DNA of 64,000 nucleotides from Ferruginibacter paludis (GCF_030409685.1 NZ_JAUFQJ010000013.1:228322-292321), one strand, 5' to 3'. Counted from the first letter of the stretch, positions 25,774 to 35,260 are shown. Notes: generated from the sequence alone by a model not told the origin. Program-made: numbers and translations.

Positions 25774-26942
25774 ATAACAGATTAAAATATCCTCTTTCAA
25801 TATTTGTAGTTTGGCACCCCAATTTTATTCAGGGGAAAGAAATTGCCAACAACTTATATAGTACTTTTTGCAGGGATATAAAAGAGCCACTGTCCCGTGG
25901 CTTAGGCATACCCGTGTATTATCGTTCGTTATTTGTGGATAAGGTACCTATACCGGTTCAAACAACTAATGCAAACCGTAATGCAATTGTATTGTTGATA
26001 GATCAACAATATATGATAGATGATGGGTTTAGGGCTTACACTGAGACACTTGCGCAGCTGGTTGATGATAACACAAGAGTATATCCCGTCGCATTATGCG
26101 AGCAATCTTATGGTATAGGTTGCAACCTAGAAAAATTACAATTCATCCGTGCTTACCACGGCGATTTGTCCGTTTCAGAAAATCTACAGTTTTCGCTAAA
26201 GAAAATAAGGTCAGAGATGTTGCACGATTGTGCAAGGCTAATGATGAATATGCAACCGATATGGATGGATTACAAAACTGCAAAAACACCTTCACCAGTA
26301 AAGTTGTTTCTAAGCCATGCAAAAAAAGATGGATTGGTTGCAACGGAAAACTTTAAAGCTTTTATCGAAAAGGAAACTAAACTTGATGTATTCTTTGATA
26401 CTGTTGATGTGGCTGATGGCTATGATTTCGAAAAACAATTCGAGGACCAGATTAAAAATTCTGCCTTAGTTGTATTCCATACTGACGAATATTCATCACG
26501 AGAATGGTGCAGGATAGAGGTATTAATAGCGAAGCGAAACAAATGCTCAATTGTAGTTGTTCACGACATTAAAAATGGTGAAAAAAGAGCATTTCCATAT
26601 TTAGGTAATACACCAACTATAACTATGCAGTCAGATGAGGAAAGCAGCTTTTATGAAATTGTGAATTTAACTTTATTGCAAGTACTCAATAACTTATTCC
26701 AGTTGCAATTACTTCAAATTATCCAGAGCGGATACGAACAAGAGGGAACCGAGTTTATATCAATAACGTCCCCGCCAGAACTGTTTAACTATATTGATAT
26801 TCTAAAAAAGAAAGTTGAGGTAGGAAAAAAGTTAGTCATTTTATACCCTGAACCCCCACTCGGAGCAGAAGAATTGAGAATATTAAATGAAATAGATGCT
26901 GAAATTAAGTTCATAACACCTATTAGTTTACCAACCTTATAA
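25770..26942 (+). CDS. Double-TIR protein, fourth of four
   Basis: The 390-aa protein contains two TIR-like units. The first (residues 9-130: SIFVVWHPNFIQGKEIANNL, GIPVYYRS, NAIVLLIDQQYM) is divergent, with a possible Glu at 92. The second (177-290: VKLFLSHAKKDG, LDVFFDTVDVADGYDFEKQF, SALVVFHTDEYSSREWCRIE with E250) is a standard TIR. The last 80 residues (SITSPPELFNYIDILKKKVE, LVILYPEPPLG) are unassigned. Start ATG 25770 overlaps the previous stop. Two TIR units in one chain suggest a built-in dimer or one signalling and one regulatory domain. Confidence 0.8.
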   Translation: MNNRLKYPLSIFVVWHPNFIQGKEIANNLYSTFCRDIKEPLSRGLGIPVYYRSLFVDKVPIPVQTTNANRNAIVLLIDQQYMIDDGFRAYTETLAQLVDDNTRVYPVALCEQSYGIGCNLEKLQFIRAYHGDLSVSENLQFSLKKIRSEMLHDCARLMMNMQPIWMDYKTAKTPSPVKLFLSHAKKDGLVATENFKAFIEKETKLDVFFDTVDVADGYDFEKQFEDQIKNSALVVFHTDEYSSREWCRIEVLIAKRNKCSIVVVHDIKNGEKRAFPYLGNTPTITMQSDEESSFYEIVNLTLLQVLNNLFQLQLLQIIQSGYEQEGTEFISITSPPELFNYIDILKKKVEVGKKLVILYPEPPLGAEELRILNEIDAEIKFITPISLPTL

Positions 26943-26950
26943 GTTAAAAA

Positions 26951-27913
26951 ATGGAAAAAGAATTAAACATATCTGGCGTTTCTAAAAACTTGGCTGCATC
27001 CATTGCTGACCAAACTGAAGAACAGATCGATATTACCCATGCTTCTTTTCTGCATGGAAGAAAAATTGCCATCTCAGTTTCTGCAAGTGAGGAATTAGAT
27101 TACTTAGGACTTTCTCTCAATCACCTTGATGATATATCCATTGAAATAGCCCGTTACCTGATTGTAAATGGAGCTACTATGCTATATGGTGGCGATTTAA
27201 GACAGGGTGGTTTTACAAGACTTTTTACAGAATTGTCCTATCAGTATAAATATTTAAGTGATAGAGAGCGGCGATTTGTTAACTATTTTCCGTTTCCAAA
27301 TTCTAAGTCTCTTACAATAGAAGATAAGGCAGATTTTGTCAAACAACAAGTTGAGCCAATTATTTTGAATGTACCTGTGCATTTAGGTGAGATTGACACT
27401 GATAAAGAGTATAAACCATTTACTGATGTGGATGATAGATTCATCTTTTCCGAATGTTTTGCAGATATGAGAATAGCAATGGCAAACGATAGCAATGCAA
27501 GAATAGTTCTTGGAGGCAAACAGAAGGGATTTCTTGGTTATTTACCAGGCATCATTGAAGAAGCTTATTACACTTTGACCACCAAGAAGCCCATTTTTAT
27601 CCTTGGAGGTTTTGGTGGTGCAGCAAAATCTTTGTCACAGCTCATACTTGGAAAACAACCAACCCAATTAACAAATGAGTTTCAATACGAAACCGATTTT
27701 TTCAAAGAGTTCAAAAAGTATTCCGAGGAAAAATCTATAACACCAATAGATTACGATAGGATTTCTGAATTTTTTCAAAGTCATCCAATAGAATACATCT
27801 CTGAATTGAATGGACTCTCTGTGGACGAAAACAAAACACTTTTTGAAAGCACAAATATTCATGAACTAGTATTTCTGGTTATCAAAGGGCTAAAAAATAT
27901 ATTTAGTAAATAA
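26951..27913 (+). CDS. SLOG-domain (TIR-associated) nucleotide-sensing protein
   Basis: The 320-aa protein has a SLOG-type Rossmann core: GRKIAISVSASEELDYLG (37-53), ARYLIVNGATMLYGGDLRQGG (67-87), RIVLGGKQKG and FILGGFGGAAKS. SLOG domains of the TIR-associated (STALD) class bind nucleotides such as cyclic ADP-ribose derivatives made by TIR enzymes; the ThsA effector of Thoeris has one. Here no SIR2, macro or membrane effector is fused, and the last 80 residues are merely helical. It follows the double-TIR gene by 8 nt, and its TAA overlaps the hsdR ATG. It may therefore pass a TIR signal to the restriction enzyme. Confidence 0.75.
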   Translation: MEKELNISGVSKNLAASIADQTEEQIDITHASFLHGRKIAISVSASEELDYLGLSLNHLDDISIEIARYLIVNGATMLYGGDLRQGGFTRLFTELSYQYKYLSDRERRFVNYFPFPNSKSLTIEDKADFVKQQVEPIILNVPVHLGEIDTDKEYKPFTDVDDRFIFSECFADMRIAMANDSNARIVLGGKQKGFLGYLPGIIEEAYYTLTTKKPIFILGGFGGAAKSLSQLILGKQPTQLTNEFQYETDFFKEFKKYSEEKSITPIDYDRISEFFQSHPIEYISELNGLSVDENKTLFESTNIHELVFLVIKGLKNIFSK

Positions 27914-30900
27914 TGTTTCAGGTACCATCATTCAAAGAGGATCACATATCTCAAATAACTGCTTTGCAGTTATTGATAAAACTTGGCTATAAATATCTAG
28001 CGCCACTAGAAGCATTTGAAGCCAGGGGCAATCGAATTTCTAACGTCCTGTTAGAAACAATACTCAAAAAGCAGTTACAGCAAATCAACAGAATTGACTA
28101 CAAGAACAAAGAATTTCAATTTTCAGACACCAATATCAACACAGCTATATTGGCCATAAGAGATTTACCGTTACAGGATGGTTTTACAGCGGCCAATAAA
28201 TTCTTTTACGAGCTGATAACATTAGGCAAAAGTTTAGAGCAAAATGTACTGGGTGATAAAAAAAGCTTTTCTTTCAAATACATCGATTGGGAACATCCTG
28301 AAAATAATGTTTACCATGTAACAGAAGAATTTGAAGTGCTGCGTTCCGGAAGGTCAGACACTTATCGACCAGATATTGTTTTGTTCGTCAATGGCATTCC
28401 AATGGTGGTGATTGAATGCAAAAGCCCAAACTTAAAAACCCCTATCGATCAGGCAGTAGAGCAGAGTTTAAGAAATCAAAAAGATGATGGTATCCGTTCA
28501 CTATTTCAATACTCAAATATTGTAATGGGACTCGCTGTGCATCAGGCTAAGTATGGCACTACATCAACCAGTAAAGAGTTCTGGGGGGTGTGGAAGGAAC
28601 AATTTCGAACAAAGGAAGAGGACGAAAATTATGTGATTAAACTACAGCGGTTAAAAAATGCACCATTACCCGATACTGACAGAACAGTTCTCTTTAAAGA
28701 ACGTTTTCGTTTTGTATTGGAGTATTTTAATAAGTTAGAAAGCAGCGAAGTTATTGTTACGGAGCAGGATAAATTATTGTTCAATTTATGCAGGAAGGAA
28801 AGACTGTTAGATATAATTTATCACTTTATTTTATTTGACAACGGAGAGAAGAAGATTTGCCGTTATCAGCAATATTTTGCCGTCAAATTCACTTTACAGC
28901 GAATCGAAAATATTCTGCCTACAGGCGCAAGACGTGGTGGAGTTATTTGGCACACTCAGGGAAGTGGAAAGTCGTTAACTATGGTTATGCTGGCGCAATT
29001 GATTGCAATGGACCCCAAAATTAAGAATCCAAAACTTTTATTAGTAACAGACCGTGTTGACCTGGATGACCAAATTACGGATACATTTAAAAAGTGTGGT
29101 AAGCAGGTTAAACAGGCAAATACAGGTAAGCATCTGGTGGAATTACTAAAGGACAAAGATGATGGCATCATAACAACAATCATCAATAAATTTGAAGCAG
29201 CCATCAAAATTGCTGAACCATTTACCAGCAACAATATTTTTGTGTTGGTAGATGAAGGGCATCGCAGTCAGTACAACAATTTTAATGTCTACATGCAACG
29301 GGTTTTTCCAAATGCGTGTTTTGTGGCTTTTACAGGCACTCCGTTAATGAAAAGAGAAAAGAATACTGCTGCCAAGTTCGGCGGCTTAATCGACGTGTAT
29401 TCTATTAAAGATGCTGTTGAAGATAAGGCGGTGGTTCCTCTATTATACGAAGGAAGGCACAACGTAATGGAAGTAAATGAAAAGCCTTTAGATAACTATT
29501 TTGACCGTGTAGCAGAAGATTTGACTGAATACGGTAAAGCCAGTTTAAAACGTAAATTCTCTGCAAAGAATAAAATAGTCCAGTCACTAAGTTTTATTGA
29601 AAATACAGCCTGGGATATTTCAAAACATTTTGTGGAGAATATTCAGGGTACTGGGTTTAAAGGGCAGTTAGTTGCACCCAATAAATTGTGCGCTATAAGA
29701 TATCGTGATGTACTGAAAGAGATAGGAAAAATATCCGTTGAATTATTAATCTCTGGCCCTGACACAAGAGAAGGCGATACAGATGTTTTTGAAGAAAGCG
29801 ATGATAAAGTAAGGGCTTTTTATAAAGCCATGATGGATAAATATGGCACACCTGACAACTATGAAAAATCAATCATTAATGGTTTCAAAAAACAGGAAGA
29901 ACCAGAGATAATTATTGTTGTTGATAAATTACTAACTGGCTTTGATGCGCCGGTAAACAGAGTATTATACCTAACACGAAATTTAAAAGAGCACACCCTA
30001 TTACAGGCAATTGCAAGAGTAAATAGATTGGCACCCGGTAAAGATTACGGTTTGATAATTGACTATTATGGAAACCTTGAAAATTTAGATGGTGCATTAA
30101 AAATGTACGCCGGAGAGGATGATTATGATGATGAAGATCTAATTGGTACCGTAACTGTCGTAACTAAGGAGTTAGAAAAATTGCCTCAAGCGCATTCTGA
30201 ATTGTGGGATATATTCAAGGTAATTAAAAATAAATACGATGAACCTGCGTATGAAGAACTCTTATCTGATGAAGAAAGGCGACATAAGTTTTACGAGAAG
30301 CTTTCTGCTTTTGTAAGATTATTGAAATTGGCCTTATCAAGTGTCGAATTTGCAAACAATACCGCTCCAAAGCAAGTGGACAAATACAAAGCCGATGCAA
30401 AATTCTTTTTAGGGTTGCGGGTTTCAGTTAAGAGACGCTTTTTTGACGAGTTAGATTTTAAGGAATATGAAGCACAAGTCCAAAAGTTAATCGATAAACA
30501 TATTACTACAGATGGAGAGGTATTAAAGATTACCGAGCTGGTTAATATTTTTGACAAAGAAGAAAGAGAAGCAGAGATAGAGAAAATTACTGGAAAGGCG
30601 GCAAAAGCTGACCATATTGCCAGCAGGACTATTAAAGCCATCAGTGTGAAAATGAACGACGACCCTGTATTCTACAAAAGGTTGTCCGAACTTATAAAGC
30701 AAGCCATTAAGGACTTCCATAATCAACGTATTTCCGAAGCAGACTATCTGGCTAAGGCAAAAGACTATGAGAACACATTCTTTACCGGTAAGAGAGACAA
30801 TGTTCCTGCAGCATTAAAAGATAATGAAACAGCTATTGCATACTATAACTTGATATGTGAAGAGTTTAAAGAAAGCTTGTCTTCAAAAGCCAATCGAGTT

Positions 30901-31140
30901 GATATAGCTGTTGAAGTTGCATTAGGGATTGACGCTATTATCAAGAGCAATCTATTTGAAAATGGAAAGCAGTTAATTGATTGGATTAAGAATGATGATA
31001 TTAAAGGAAAAATCACCATTGAAATTGACGATTTGTTATTTGATTTTAAAAGCAAATTTGATATTGATTTTGGTTTTGATCACATGGATGTATTGATAGC
31101 AGATAGCATTAAAGTTGCGGAATCAAAATACAAAGATTAA
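27913..31140 (+). CDS. hsdR: Type I restriction endonuclease motor/nuclease subunit
   Basis: The 1075-aa protein has the HsdR N-terminal PD-(D/E)XK nuclease (D154 ... E168-C169-K170), Walker A HTQGSGKS at 347-354, DEGH at 447-450, FTGTPL (motif III) and later SF2 motifs including DKLLTGFDAP and LLQAIARVNRL. It translocates and cuts unmodified DNA with HsdM and HsdS. The C-terminal region (from about 780) is a helical assembly domain. Start and stop both overlap neighbours (TAATG at 27911 and 31138). It is separated from hsdS by the TIR/SLOG block, which is unusual. Confidence 0.96.
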   Translation: MFQVPSFKEDHISQITALQLLIKLGYKYLAPLEAFEARGNRISNVLLETILKKQLQQINRIDYKNKEFQFSDTNINTAILAIRDLPLQDGFTAANKFFYELITLGKSLEQNVLGDKKSFSFKYIDWEHPENNVYHVTEEFEVLRSGRSDTYRPDIVLFVNGIPMVVIECKSPNLKTPIDQAVEQSLRNQKDDGIRSLFQYSNIVMGLAVHQAKYGTTSTSKEFWGVWKEQFRTKEEDENYVIKLQRLKNAPLPDTDRTVLFKERFRFVLEYFNKLESSEVIVTEQDKLLFNLCRKERLLDIIYHFILFDNGEKKICRYQQYFAVKFTLQRIENILPTGARRGGVIWHTQGSGKSLTMVMLAQLIAMDPKIKNPKLLLVTDRVDLDDQITDTFKKCGKQVKQANTGKHLVELLKDKDDGIITTIINKFEAAIKIAEPFTSNNIFVLVDEGHRSQYNNFNVYMQRVFPNACFVAFTGTPLMKREKNTAAKFGGLIDVYSIKDAVEDKAVVPLLYEGRHNVMEVNEKPLDNYFDRVAEDLTEYGKASLKRKFSAKNKIVQSLSFIENTAWDISKHFVENIQGTGFKGQLVAPNKLCAIRYRDVLKEIGKISVELLISGPDTREGDTDVFEESDDKVRAFYKAMMDKYGTPDNYEKSIINGFKKQEEPEIIIVVDKLLTGFDAPVNRVLYLTRNLKEHTLLQAIARVNRLAPGKDYGLIIDYYGNLENLDGALKMYAGEDDYDDEDLIGTVTVVTKELEKLPQAHSELWDIFKVIKNKYDEPAYEELLSDEERRHKFYEKLSAFVRLLKLALSSVEFANNTAPKQVDKYKADAKFFLGLRVSVKRRFFDELDFKEYEAQVQKLIDKHITTDGEVLKITELVNIFDKEEREAEIEKITGKAAKADHIASRTIKAISVKMNDDPVFYKRLSELIKQAIKDFHNQRISEADYLAKAKDYENTFFTGKRDNVPAALKDNETAIAYYNLICEEFKESLSSKANRVDIAVEVALGIDAIIKSNLFENGKQLIDWIKNDDIKGKITIEIDDLLFDFKSKFDIDFGFDHMDVLIADSIKVAESKYKD

Positions 31141-31841
31141 TGAAGCAACGAATTCAATTTGGCACAAAGAATATCGATTTTACATTATCATTTGTAGAAA
31201 GAAAATCGTTAGCTATAAAGGTTCATCCCAATTTAAAAGTTGAAGTATTGGCCCCATTTGGTAGCGACAGCAAAAAGGTATTGGCGAAGGTAAAATCAAA
31301 GGCTCCATGGATACTTAAACAAATTGAACAATTCAAAACTTATAAACCGGGCACACCCCTACGCAGGTTTATAAATGGCGAAACACATTTATATTTAGGT
31401 CGTCAATATCGTTTGAAAATTGTACCGGATAAGATTAACGTTATTAAAGCTTTCCGGGGCCAATTATTTATTCATGCAACAGACACAAATAAGGATGCTT
31501 TGGAAAAGCAGTTACAGCAATGGTATAAGCAGAAGGCAACGATTGTATTTACCGAGATGATAAATGAAATATTGCCTCAATTCAAAAAGTACAAAATTAA
31601 ACAGCCGGTACTGAACATTCGTAGGATGTCAAAGCGCTGGGGAAGCTGCACTCCTGCAGGAAAGATTATCCTTAACACTGAGCTGATTAAAGCGCCCAAA
31701 GGGAGTATTGAATATGTGGTAATACATGAGTTAGCACACTTGGTACACCACAACCACACCAGACCTTTCTTTGATTTGCAAAACCGCATGATGCCGGATT
31801 GGAAAAAGTGGAAGGATCGGTTGGAATATTTTTTAGCTTGA
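31140..31841 (+). CDS. YgjP-like M48-family metallopeptidase (DUF45)
   Basis: The 233-aa protein has the DUF45/YgjP pattern: RRMSKRWGSCTPAGKIILN followed by HELAH at 196-200 and a downstream H-N-H-T-R. This is a zinc-binding gluzincin fold related to SprT/WLM peptidases. Such genes frequently follow type I hsdR, and here the start overlaps the hsdR stop (TAATG), so it is part of the operon. Its substrate is unknown; a role in controlling the restriction complex is a plausible inference. Confidence 0.9.
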   Translation: MKQRIQFGTKNIDFTLSFVERKSLAIKVHPNLKVEVLAPFGSDSKKVLAKVKSKAPWILKQIEQFKTYKPGTPLRRFINGETHLYLGRQYRLKIVPDKINVIKAFRGQLFIHATDTNKDALEKQLQQWYKQKATIVFTEMINEILPQFKKYKIKQPVLNIRRMSKRWGSCTPAGKIILNTELIKAPKGSIEYVVIHELAHLVHHNHTRPFFDLQNRMMPDWKKWKDRLEYFLA

Positions 31842-32018
31842 TGCTGCCTTAAAACAGGTGTAATTTGGCTACGAAACTCGGTATTTCACTTTAGCGTTAA
31901 CAGCCGATTTTAAAAGCCTGAATATTGTCATTTTTGTACATTTTTTTGCATCTTTAAAGTCGGACATTCTGAAACTGAACAATATTGGTAGAGAATTTGG
32001 ATTTGTTTTCATGGATGA

Positions 32019-32759
32019 CTATAAACCACCGAATTTAGATAATAATTTATCCTTTTGCACGCGAGCCACAGGGAGTTCGACTTTATTGTCCATGGTAATA
32101 ATGTAATCAAGTCGATTGAAATGCTTTACCTTATTTAGGTTAATAATGAATTGGCGATGAATCCGAAAAAAATGCCTTTCTTCCAATAAATCCTGCACAT
32201 CTTTTAATGTTTTAGTAATAATAAATTTGCTTCCATCATCCATTATTAACACTGAATAATTCCCGCTTGCTTCTGCATAAACTATCTCTGCAAGACTAAT
32301 AAAAGAAACCCCGGCTTGTGTAGAAACAGCAATTTTTTTGATGGGCTCTCCATTAATTTGCTTTTGCAATAATCCAATTTGTGTTTCTGTTGGATGATTA
32401 TTTTTTGCAGCCTTTTCAACTGCATCAATCAAATCTATTGCAAGGATAGGTTTAACTAAATAATCAAGAGCGTTATAGCGGAAAGCTTTTATTGCGTATT
32501 CGTTATAGGCCGTAACAAATACTATATTAAATTGCAGCGGCATCAATCGTTCCAATAATTGAAACCCATTTAATTCAGGCATTTCGATATCTAAAAAAAG
32601 CATGTCCGGTTGCAATTCTTTTATTGCTGTCAAAGCCGTAACTGAACTATCATAGGTACCAATTAACGAAACTTGTTTGCAATATTTTTGCAACTGTAAC
32701 TGCAAAAGTGCAATACTATCTGGTTCGTCGTCTATAATAATTGTTTTTAGCAGGCTCAT
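32019..32759 (-). CDS. LytTR-family response regulator
   Basis: The 246-aa protein has a receiver domain (TIIIDDEPDS with D10/D11, FLDIEMPELNG with phospho-acceptor D57, LDYLVKP) and a C-terminal LytTR DNA-binding domain (VSFISLAEIVYAEASGNYSV, FRIHRQFIINLNKV). It acts as the transcriptional output of the adjacent LytS-type kinase, whose stop region overlaps its start by 1 nt. These pairs regulate nearby membrane genes in Bacteroidota. Confidence 0.95.
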   Translation of the reverse strand: MSLLKTIIIDDEPDSIALLQLQLQKYCKQVSLIGTYDSSVTALTAIKELQPDMLFLDIEMPELNGFQLLERLMPLQFNIVFVTAYNEYAIKAFRYNALDYLVKPILAIDLIDAVEKAAKNNHPTETQIGLLQKQINGEPIKKIAVSTQAGVSFISLAEIVYAEASGNYSVLIMDDGSKFIITKTLKDVQDLLEERHFFRIHRQFIINLNKVKHFNRLDYIITMDNKVELPVARVQKDKLLSKFGGL

Positions 32760-33547
32760 TATTTAATGGGCAATTTAATTGTTATCAACGTACCACTTGG
32801 CTGGCTCAAATCGTTGTAAAGGTCGGTCGTTTTCACTTCTGCAGATAGCTGATATTTTTCGTTTATAAGCGCTATGCGCTCCCCGGTTATTTGCGTGCCG
32901 TAAGACTTGTGTTTTTCAGCAGTTTTACTTTTTAATTCCGCTGCTTTTAGGCGGCCTATACCATTGTCAGTAATAGTTATTTGCAGTAAAGAATTATTAT
33001 CGAGTTGAGCAAAATGGACATTTATATTGCCACCTTCTTTTTTGTGCATTAATCCATGCCATATAGCATTTTCAATATAAGGTTGTATCATCATGGGCGG
33101 AAGCTCTATGAAATCAACATCCACGTTTTTGTCTACTGCTACTTCGTAGAGCAGCTTTTCTTTAAAACGCATTGCTTCTAATCTAAGATAGAGTTCTATA
33201 GTGGCAATTTCTTCCGAAAGAATCACTTTTTCCCTACGCGCATTATCCAAAGAGCTGCGTATTAGTTGTGCAAACATGCTCAGGTATTCACTGGCGGCTT
33301 CATTATTGTTTTGTTCTGTATAAAGTTTTATTGAATTAAGGCAATTAAAAATAAAGTGTGGATTCATTTGGCTACGCAACGCGGCAAAATTTACATCGTT
33401 AATACGGCTTTGTAAGTTGGCTTCTTTTAATTGTTGGGAAAGACGTTGTTTGCGGGCAAGAAGGATCACTCCAACTATCCCTAGAAGAAGTAATAACACA
33501 ATAAACGCTACGGCAAGGATGGCCACAAAAAGACTGTTAGCTTTCAT
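32759..33547 (-). CDS. LytS/YehU-type sensor histidine kinase
   Basis: The 262-aa protein has one N-terminal transmembrane helix (residues 7-31), a short coiled coil, the His_kinase domain RSQMNPHFIFNCLNSI with H64 as the phosphorylation site, and a HATPase_c domain (PPMMIQPYIENAIWHG, ITDNGIGR, SYGTQITGERI). It lacks a separate sensor domain, so sensing may come from the adjacent membrane protein. It is operonic with the response regulator. Confidence 0.93.
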   Translation of the reverse strand: MKANSLFVAILAVAFIVLLLLLGIVGVILLARKQRLSQQLKEANLQSRINDVNFAALRSQMNPHFIFNCLNSIKLYTEQNNNEAASEYLSMFAQLIRSSLDNARREKVILSEEIATIELYLRLEAMRFKEKLLYEVAVDKNVDVDFIELPPMMIQPYIENAIWHGLMHKKEGGNINVHFAQLDNNSLLQITITDNGIGRLKAAELKSKTAEKHKSYGTQITGERIALINEKYQLSAEVKTTDLYNDLSQPSGTLITIKLPIK

Positions 33548-34157
33548 GATTTGTTATGAGTATCCTTTTTTCATTAAGATAAAAAATAAAAAAAGCGTAA
33601 AGGATTAGGCAATATCTCATATCGTTCAAAATCAATAAAAAATAATTTAAGAACGTGGCTTGAGATAAAGACATACCGCCTTGTATATCTTGTGTGGCCA
33701 AATCGAAAATAGAGCATCCATAAAAGAGTATTACACTAATACCAAACCAAAAAGCCGCTTCAAGTTTTAACATAACGACAGGCTTTTTAAGACTTATTTC
33801 AAAAATTAATAAGAAATACAATAACACGTCGATAAACGTTCCTAGCGCTAAAGCAATATTTGAGAAACGATTTACTCCGTTCTGAGCAATACTGAAAATC
33901 CAAAATAGGGTAAAAATTACAGTTGAGAAGATTGTGTATTTTCTGTATTTGGTATTGGATAACAAATCAAAAATTAGATATTGAAAGGGGAAGTCTATTA
34001 AAAGGTAAAAATTATAGAGAAAATTATTGTTCCCATTATTGAAACGAATTTCTTTGATGTAAAATCCCAAAAATTCAATAAGTAGTGAAAAAATCAAGTA
34101 GTAAAAAATAAGCTTAAACGAAAAACTAAACTTTCTTTTTAACGAAAAACTTACCAT
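33537..34157 (-). CDS. Multi-pass membrane protein of the LytS/LytTR operon
   Basis: The protein is about 206 aa with roughly six to seven hydrophobic segments (LIFYYLIFSLLIEFLGFY, FLYNFYLLIDFPFQYLIF, LLYFLLIFEISL, YFLLILNDMRYCLILYAFFI). It overlaps the start of the kinase gene by 11 nt and ends with a basic cytoplasmic tail. No family is named; such proteins sit beside LytS-type kinases in Bacteroidota and may be their sensory partner. The start at 34157 puts the first helix at the N-terminus; ATG 34247, overlapping the lipoprotein gene, is the alternative. Confidence 0.75.
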   Translation of the reverse strand: MVSFSLKRKFSFSFKLIFYYLIFSLLIEFLGFYIKEIRFNNGNNNFLYNFYLLIDFPFQYLIFDLLSNTKYRKYTIFSTVIFTLFWIFSIAQNGVNRFSNIALALGTFIDVLLYFLLIFEISLKKPVVMLKLEAAFWFGISVILFYGCSIFDLATQDIQGGMSLSQATFLNYFLLILNDMRYCLILYAFFIFYLNEKRILITNHES

Positions 34158-34234
34158 TATTGTAGTTGTTTCGACTATGTGCCTCAAAGCAAATTTTACT
34201 ATCAATTGAAAATTAATTAATCTGAATGAGTTAT

Positions 34235-35260
34235 TTATTGGGGGCAATTAGTTGGGCATTTTTCAGTATAATCTGCGCCCAAACCGGCAAAATTATTGTA
34301 ATTATTCTTTAACGTTCTTTTCGTAAAAGATTCTTTAGATAAATTGTAGGATGCAACAACATGAAGCTTTCCTTGAAATTTATTAAATCCACCAGGTTTT
34401 CGAAATCTGTTTATAACAAATGAAAACTTTATTAAATTGAAACGATTATTACAATCGCCACCATTATCTTCATACATTCTTATTATTTGCTGCATTGGCA
34501 TAAATGCATATCTTACATCATTGTCCTTAATTTCATTGTCATCAAGGTTCTTTACAAACTTATGTGTGTCTCGTCTTGATGGTGGATCATGTGTTATATA
34601 AATCTTACTTAGTGGATTTTGAAACTGGTTCTCGAAATTAATAACATCAGTGTCACGTAATTTTTTTTGGAAATTACCTTTCTCGTCAAACCTATAAAAA
34701 ACTCTTGATAGATGGTCTATTACTGTTCTGACAGAATCAGTACCCATCTGTTTTAATATTATCGGTTCAAATATAATTATCATACTGTCCTTATCCAAAC
34801 CATAGTGCATTTTAATACCGTAATAGTATGAATTGGAAGGAAGATAATTTTGATTTTGTAATGTTTTCGCCATATCAATTAGACCAGTTAAACTGACCGA
34901 TTCTTCAGTTTTTTTTAATTCTCCAAGAGAAGTGTTGCCCTTAGCGTCAGTTCCTTCAATCTTAAACATTTCACTAAATTTTGTACGACCAGGCACAAAA
35001 TCAGTATCATGATCATAATAATACATGTTGGTTTCCTGGTCAAATATATCGCCGAAATTTAATGGGTGTTCAGCCTTTATCAATTCGCATAAATTAAGAC
35101 TGGAGTCTTTCATGACAATGTTTTTTTCGTAAGAACCACCATTTGTTTTTGAACTTATTAAAGGTTTGGTTGTATTGGCAGAATTTTTCGTTCTGCTATC
35201 TATGCAACTATTTAAAAATGTTGCCATAATGGCAAAAATGGTAATTAAAAAAAATTTCAT
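34235..35260 (-). CDS. Predicted lipoprotein, unknown family
   Basis: The 341-aa protein starts with a lipoprotein signal (MKFFLITIFAIMATFLNSC; lipobox LNSC, Cys 19). The mature region contains DQETNMYYYDHDTDFVPGR, SYYYGIKMHYGLDKDS and DPPSRRDTHKF segments with no family I recognise. It begins the four-gene minus-strand operon with the membrane protein, kinase and regulator, so it may be a sensory component or the first regulated output. Confidence 0.75.
   Translation of the reverse strand: MKFFLITIFAIMATFLNSCIDSRTKNSANTTKPLISSKTNGGSYEKNIVMKDSSLNLCELIKAEHPLNFGDIFDQETNMYYYDHDTDFVPGRTKFSEMFKIEGTDAKGNTSLGELKKTEESVSLTGLIDMAKTLQNQNYLPSNSYYYGIKMHYGLDKDSMIIIFEPIILKQMGTDSVRTVIDHLSRVFYRFDEKGNFQKKLRDTDVINFENQFQNPLSKIYITHDPPSRRDTHKFVKNLDDNEIKDNDVRYAFMPMQQIIRMYEDNGGDCNNRFNLIKFSFVINRFRKPGGFNKFQGKLHVVASYNLSKESFTKRTLKNNYNNFAGLGADYTEKCPTNCPQ

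Noticed and set aside
26951..27913. Canonical Thoeris ThsA
   Set aside because: Only a SLOG-like core is seen; no SIR2 catalytic motifs or membrane/macro region are present.
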